Assembly (NCBI GenBank): GCA_031404435.1
Contig: JANNHO010000016.1
Location: 1 to 8,606 of the forward strand
Direction: 5' to 3'
Source of the DNA: VFMC01 sp031404435
GTDB taxonomy: Bacteria; Actinomycetota; Acidimicrobiia; Acidimicrobiales; Ilumatobacteraceae
Length of the DNA: 8,606 nucleotides
A program made the translations under genes and the position numbers. Numbering within the stretch: position 1 is the first letter of the stretch; every line of letters begins with the position of its first letter. The notes under the pieces were generated by a model, which ran no database searches, was not told where the DNA came from, and saw only the letters and a program-made list of their open reading frames with translations. Positions 6,480 through 8,606 of the stretch are shown here, piece by piece.

Positions 6480-7745
6480 CTACAGCACCTGAGTCGCGGC
6501 GTGGATGACGACACCGGCGAGTCCGCCGACGATCGTGCCGTTGATCCGGATGAACTGCAGGTCGCGGCCGACCTGCAGCTCCATTCTCCGGCTGGTCGAT
6601 TCGCCATCCCAGCGCTGCACGGTCGAGGCGATGAGTTGGGCGACCTCGCCACGGTAGTTCTCGACGACATAGCCCACGGCCCCCGCCACCCACGCATCGA
6701 CCTTGTGCTGCAACTCGCGGTCGTCGGCTAGGCGATGCGCTACCTGCGCTAAATTCGCCGCAAGTCGTCGCTGCAGTTCGCTGTCGGGATCGGCGGCGGC
6801 GGCATCGAGCGAGCGTTTCAGCTCGCCCCATAGTGACGCGATCCACGCCCGCATGTCGGGGTGGGCGAGCACCTCGGCCTTGAGCTGCTCCCCTTTGGCA
6901 ATCAACACCGGGTCGGTGCGCATCCGCTCGGCCAGGCCACGAACCCGCCGATCGATCGAGTCGCGCACGTGGTGGTCGGGATTGTCGGCGACCTCGGCGA
7001 TGAAGCGGTGCATGCCGTTGACGATCTTGTCGAAGATCCGGTCGTCGATTCGCTCGGGGATCCACCACGGCGATTCGGTTTCAAGTTGTGCTCGAAACGT
7101 CGCCCGGTTGTCATCGACGAAGCCGGCCAAGCCAATGAGCACACTGTCGAGCAGCCGTTGCAGGTGACCGCCGGCAATCCCGATGTCTACCGCGCGCCCG
7201 ACGAGGGGAGCGACCTCGGTCGAGCGGATCCGACCCTCGACGACCGCCTCGATCGAGCGTGAGATCGATTCGTCGTCGGCCACTTCCAACGCCCCGCGCA
7301 CCGCGTCGCCGCACACGTGGGCGGCGCGGCGGGCGTTGGCCGGTTCCGACAACCAGCGGCCGAGCCTGGCTGCGACGTTGGCGTCGGTGAGTCGCTCGTC
7401 GAGAAGTTCGCGGGTGAGGAAGTTGCCCTCGACGAATTCCCCGAGGGATTGGCCGATCTGGTCTTTTCGGTTCGGGATGATCGCCGTGTGCGGGATCGGC
7501 AGGCGCAGCGGATGACGAAACAGCGCCGTGACGGCGAACCAGTCAGCGAGCGCGCCCACCATCGCCGCCTCGGCGAAGGCTTCCACGTAGTCGATGCCGG
7601 TGATCGAACCCGCCAGCAGCCTGGCGACCACGAAGATGACCGCAACGAGGGCGAACAGGCCGGTGGCTACCCGCTTCATCGCCGTCAGATCGGTGGCCCG
7701 GGCGACATCCGCCGGGGAGATCCGTTCGTACGGGGAAGGTGCCAT
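6480..7745 (-). CDS. DUF445 (YjiN-type) membrane protein
   Basis: A 421-residue protein of the DUF445 family, whose biochemical role is not established. After a 22-residue hydrophilic N-terminus comes a membrane segment at about 24-46 (VATGLFALVAVIFVVARLLA), then the family signature GALADWFAVTALFRHP at 64-79 and LPIPHTAIIPNRKDQIG at 82-98. The middle (100-390) is a long charged, mostly helical region with repeated Arg/Asp/Glu-rich stretches. The C-terminus (INGTIVGGLAGVVIHAATQV, 401-420) is a second membrane segment, as in YjiN. This gives an anchor at each end with a large soluble middle. The ATG at 7745 keeps the usual short cytoplasmic lead. M23 is a less likely start because it would begin right at the membrane segment. 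It follows the EAL gene by 59 bases on the same strand and may be co-transcribed. It converges on uvrB with a 31-base gap and no clear terminator. Confidence 0.9.
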   Translation of the reverse strand: MAPSPYERISPADVARATDLTAMKRVATGLFALVAVIFVVARLLAGSITGIDYVEAFAEAAMVGALADWFAVTALFRHPLRLPIPHTAIIPNRKDQIGQSLGEFVEGNFLTRELLDERLTDANVAARLGRWLSEPANARRAAHVCGDAVRGALEVADDESISRSIEAVVEGRIRSTEVAPLVGRAVDIGIAGGHLQRLLDSVLIGLAGFVDDNRATFRAQLETESPWWIPERIDDRIFDKIVNGMHRFIAEVADNPDHHVRDSIDRRVRGLAERMRTDPVLIAKGEQLKAEVLAHPDMRAWIASLWGELKRSLDAAAADPDSELQRRLAANLAQVAHRLADDRELQHKVDAWVAGAVGYVVENYRGEVAQLIASTVQRWDGESTSRRMELQVGRDLQFIRINGTIVGGLAGVVIHAATQVL

Positions 7746-7746
7746 C

Positions 7747-7804
7747 GGCGGGCACCCTATGGGAAACGCGCCGGGCCCGCCTGCGTGTTCTGAGACCGCA
7801 GCGG
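7747..7804 (-). other. Two overlapping potential hairpins between the EAL and DUF445 genes
   Basis: On the - strand, right after the EAL stop, CCGCTGCG (7804-7797) can pair with CGCAGGCGG (7785-7777) with one bulged base. Its right arm overlaps GGCGGGC (7781-7775), which can instead pair with GCCCGCC (7753-7747) just before the DUF445 ATG. The two stems exclude each other. Neither is followed by a T tract. TAGGGT on the - strand (7759-7754), in the loop of the second stem, could be a -10 element. Pairing is visible; any function is speculative. Confidence 0.3.
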
Positions 7805-8606
7805 CTACCAGGTGCCCACAAGCGGAGCCTCGAGCACGGCTGCGAGCGAGCTCGCCGGTTGAGGCACGGCGAAGAAGTAGCCCTGTCCGAAGCTGCAGCC
7901 GAGTTGGATCAGCTTGTCGTACTGCACCTGGGTTTCCACGCCCGCAGCGATCACCTCGATCCCCGATTCGGCGGCGCGGGCGAGGATCGAGGCAACCTCT
8001 GCGCCGTGAGGATCGTTCGACGTCAGCGACTGCACGACCCGCCGGTCCAGCTTGGCACCGGAGATCTCGATGCCGGGCACCTGCAGCAAGGTGTCGAACC
8101 CCGAGGGCACATCGTCGATGAGTAGCGAGGCTCCGAGTGCGATGACGTCACGGAGTTGGGTCAGCGCGGCCGGCGTGATCGTGCACGGCACGCGGTTGTT
8201 CAACTCGATGCTCACCTGATCGGGGTCGGTGGCGTACTCCGCCAGGCGCCTGCTCAGGTGGTCGGCCATCCCCTGTTGGGGAATGCCCGCAAGCTCGAGG
8301 TTGATCGCCACGCTGAGATTGGGGAGGCGATGACGGTGTTCGGACAGGACTTGCAAGGAGGATTCGAGCATCCGGTCGAAGAGGGTCCACATCGCCGTCG
8401 ATGTATCGAAGGAGTCGAGGAAGCTCTCCGGCCCGAGCACGCCATCGGGTGTCTGCATCCTGGCGAGCGCCTCGATGGCGACCACCTCACCGGTGCGCAG
8501 CGCCACGATCGGTTGGAAGTAGGCAACGATGCGGCTGTCGTTGAAGTCGTTGGCCAACCCGGCGAGCGAATCCGGCGTGGCCGCGGGAACCTTGGGCATC
8601 TTCGCC
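7805..8606 (-). CDS. EAL-domain protein with altered catalytic residues (start may lie beyond the window)
   Basis: EAL domains hydrolyse or bind cyclic di-GMP. From the ATG at 8599 the product is 264 residues and is almost wholly one EAL domain (about 22-258). The frame stays open through the window edge (Ala-Lys before the Met) and no ribosome binding site is visible, so upstream domains may be missing. Preserved are YFQPIV (27-32), EALAR (43-47), N100 in the AINLE strand, E132, D162-D163, K183, E222 and Q239 in GQGYFFAVP. Altered are the ELTE-type motif, here ELNN (second Glu replaced by N135), the loop after the Asp pair (DDVPSGFDTL in place of DDFGTGYSSL), and AEGVE, here AAGVE (A219). 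These changes make full phosphodiesterase activity doubtful, and a c-di-GMP-binding or degenerate signalling role is more likely. It probably shares a transcript with the DUF445 gene. Confidence 0.85.
   Translation of the reverse strand, partial: AKMPKVPAATPDSLAGLANDFNDSRIVAYFQPIVALRTGEVVAIEALARMQTPDGVLGPESFLDSFDTSTAMWTLFDRMLESSLQVLSEHRHRLPNLSVAINLELAGIPQQGMADHLSRRLAEYATDPDQVSIELNNRVPCTITPAALTQLRDVIALGASLLIDDVPSGFDTLLQVPGIEISGAKLDRRVVQSLTSNDPHGAEVASILARAAESGIEVIAAGVETQVQYDKLIQLGCSFGQGYFFAVPQPASSLAAVLEAPLVGTW

Noticed and set aside
6265..7068. Open frame of 267 codons on the - strand spanning the uvrB end and the DUF445 gene
   Set aside because: It overlaps two well-supported genes in another frame and encodes an Arg-rich shadow product without domain features.
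1..8606. CRISPR arrays, insertion sequences, tRNA/rRNA genes, toxin-antitoxin or phage genes
   Set aside because: None seen. Coding density is high, all genes are chromosomal in character, and no spaced repeats, terminal inverted repeats with a transposase, or tRNA-like folds were noticed by eye.

Overview
The window is GC-rich, gene-dense chromosomal DNA with no sign of mobile elements. S1, CoaE and UvrB have actinobacterial sequence character, and rpsA, coaE and uvrB lie close together as in mycobacteria. A high-GC actinobacterium is well supported. A placement near the Acidimicrobiia (Ilumatobacter-like) is only my impression, since no search was possible.

Layout from left to right. (1) The 3' nine-tenths of rpsA (ribosomal protein S1) runs rightward and ends in a strong hairpin at 1258-1288. 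(2) A leftward two-component pair follows: a membrane histidine kinase with a GAF-like segment, then a NarL/LuxR-type response regulator, the two overlapping by ATGA. The regulator converges on rpsA and shares the hairpin. (3) The kinase is divergent from coaE (dephospho-CoA kinase). Their short shared control region holds a 7-bp inverted repeat spanning possible -10 elements. (4) uvrB follows coaE after 33 bases, and that gap contains a near-canonical Gram-positive LexA (SOS) box, GAAC-GTAC-GTTC. This marks uvrB as probably damage-inducible in its own right. (5) A leftward pair closes the window: an EAL-domain protein whose start may lie outside the window, then a DUF445 (YjiN-type) membrane protein that converges on uvrB.

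rpsA, coaE and uvrB serve translation, coenzyme A synthesis and nucleotide excision repair. The kinase/regulator pair interrupts this housekeeping set on the opposite strand and is a self-contained signalling unit of unknown stimulus. The EAL protein keeps most cyclic-di-GMP phosphodiesterase signature residues but has lost two conserved glutamates, so it may be a binding or signalling protein and not an enzyme.

No stretch above 300 bases lacks a gene. No tRNA, rRNA, CRISPR array or insertion sequence was seen. The window is mostly ordinary. The best leads are the SOS box, the degenerate EAL domain, and the operator-like dyad between the kinase and coaE. I did not find a convincing new multi-gene system.
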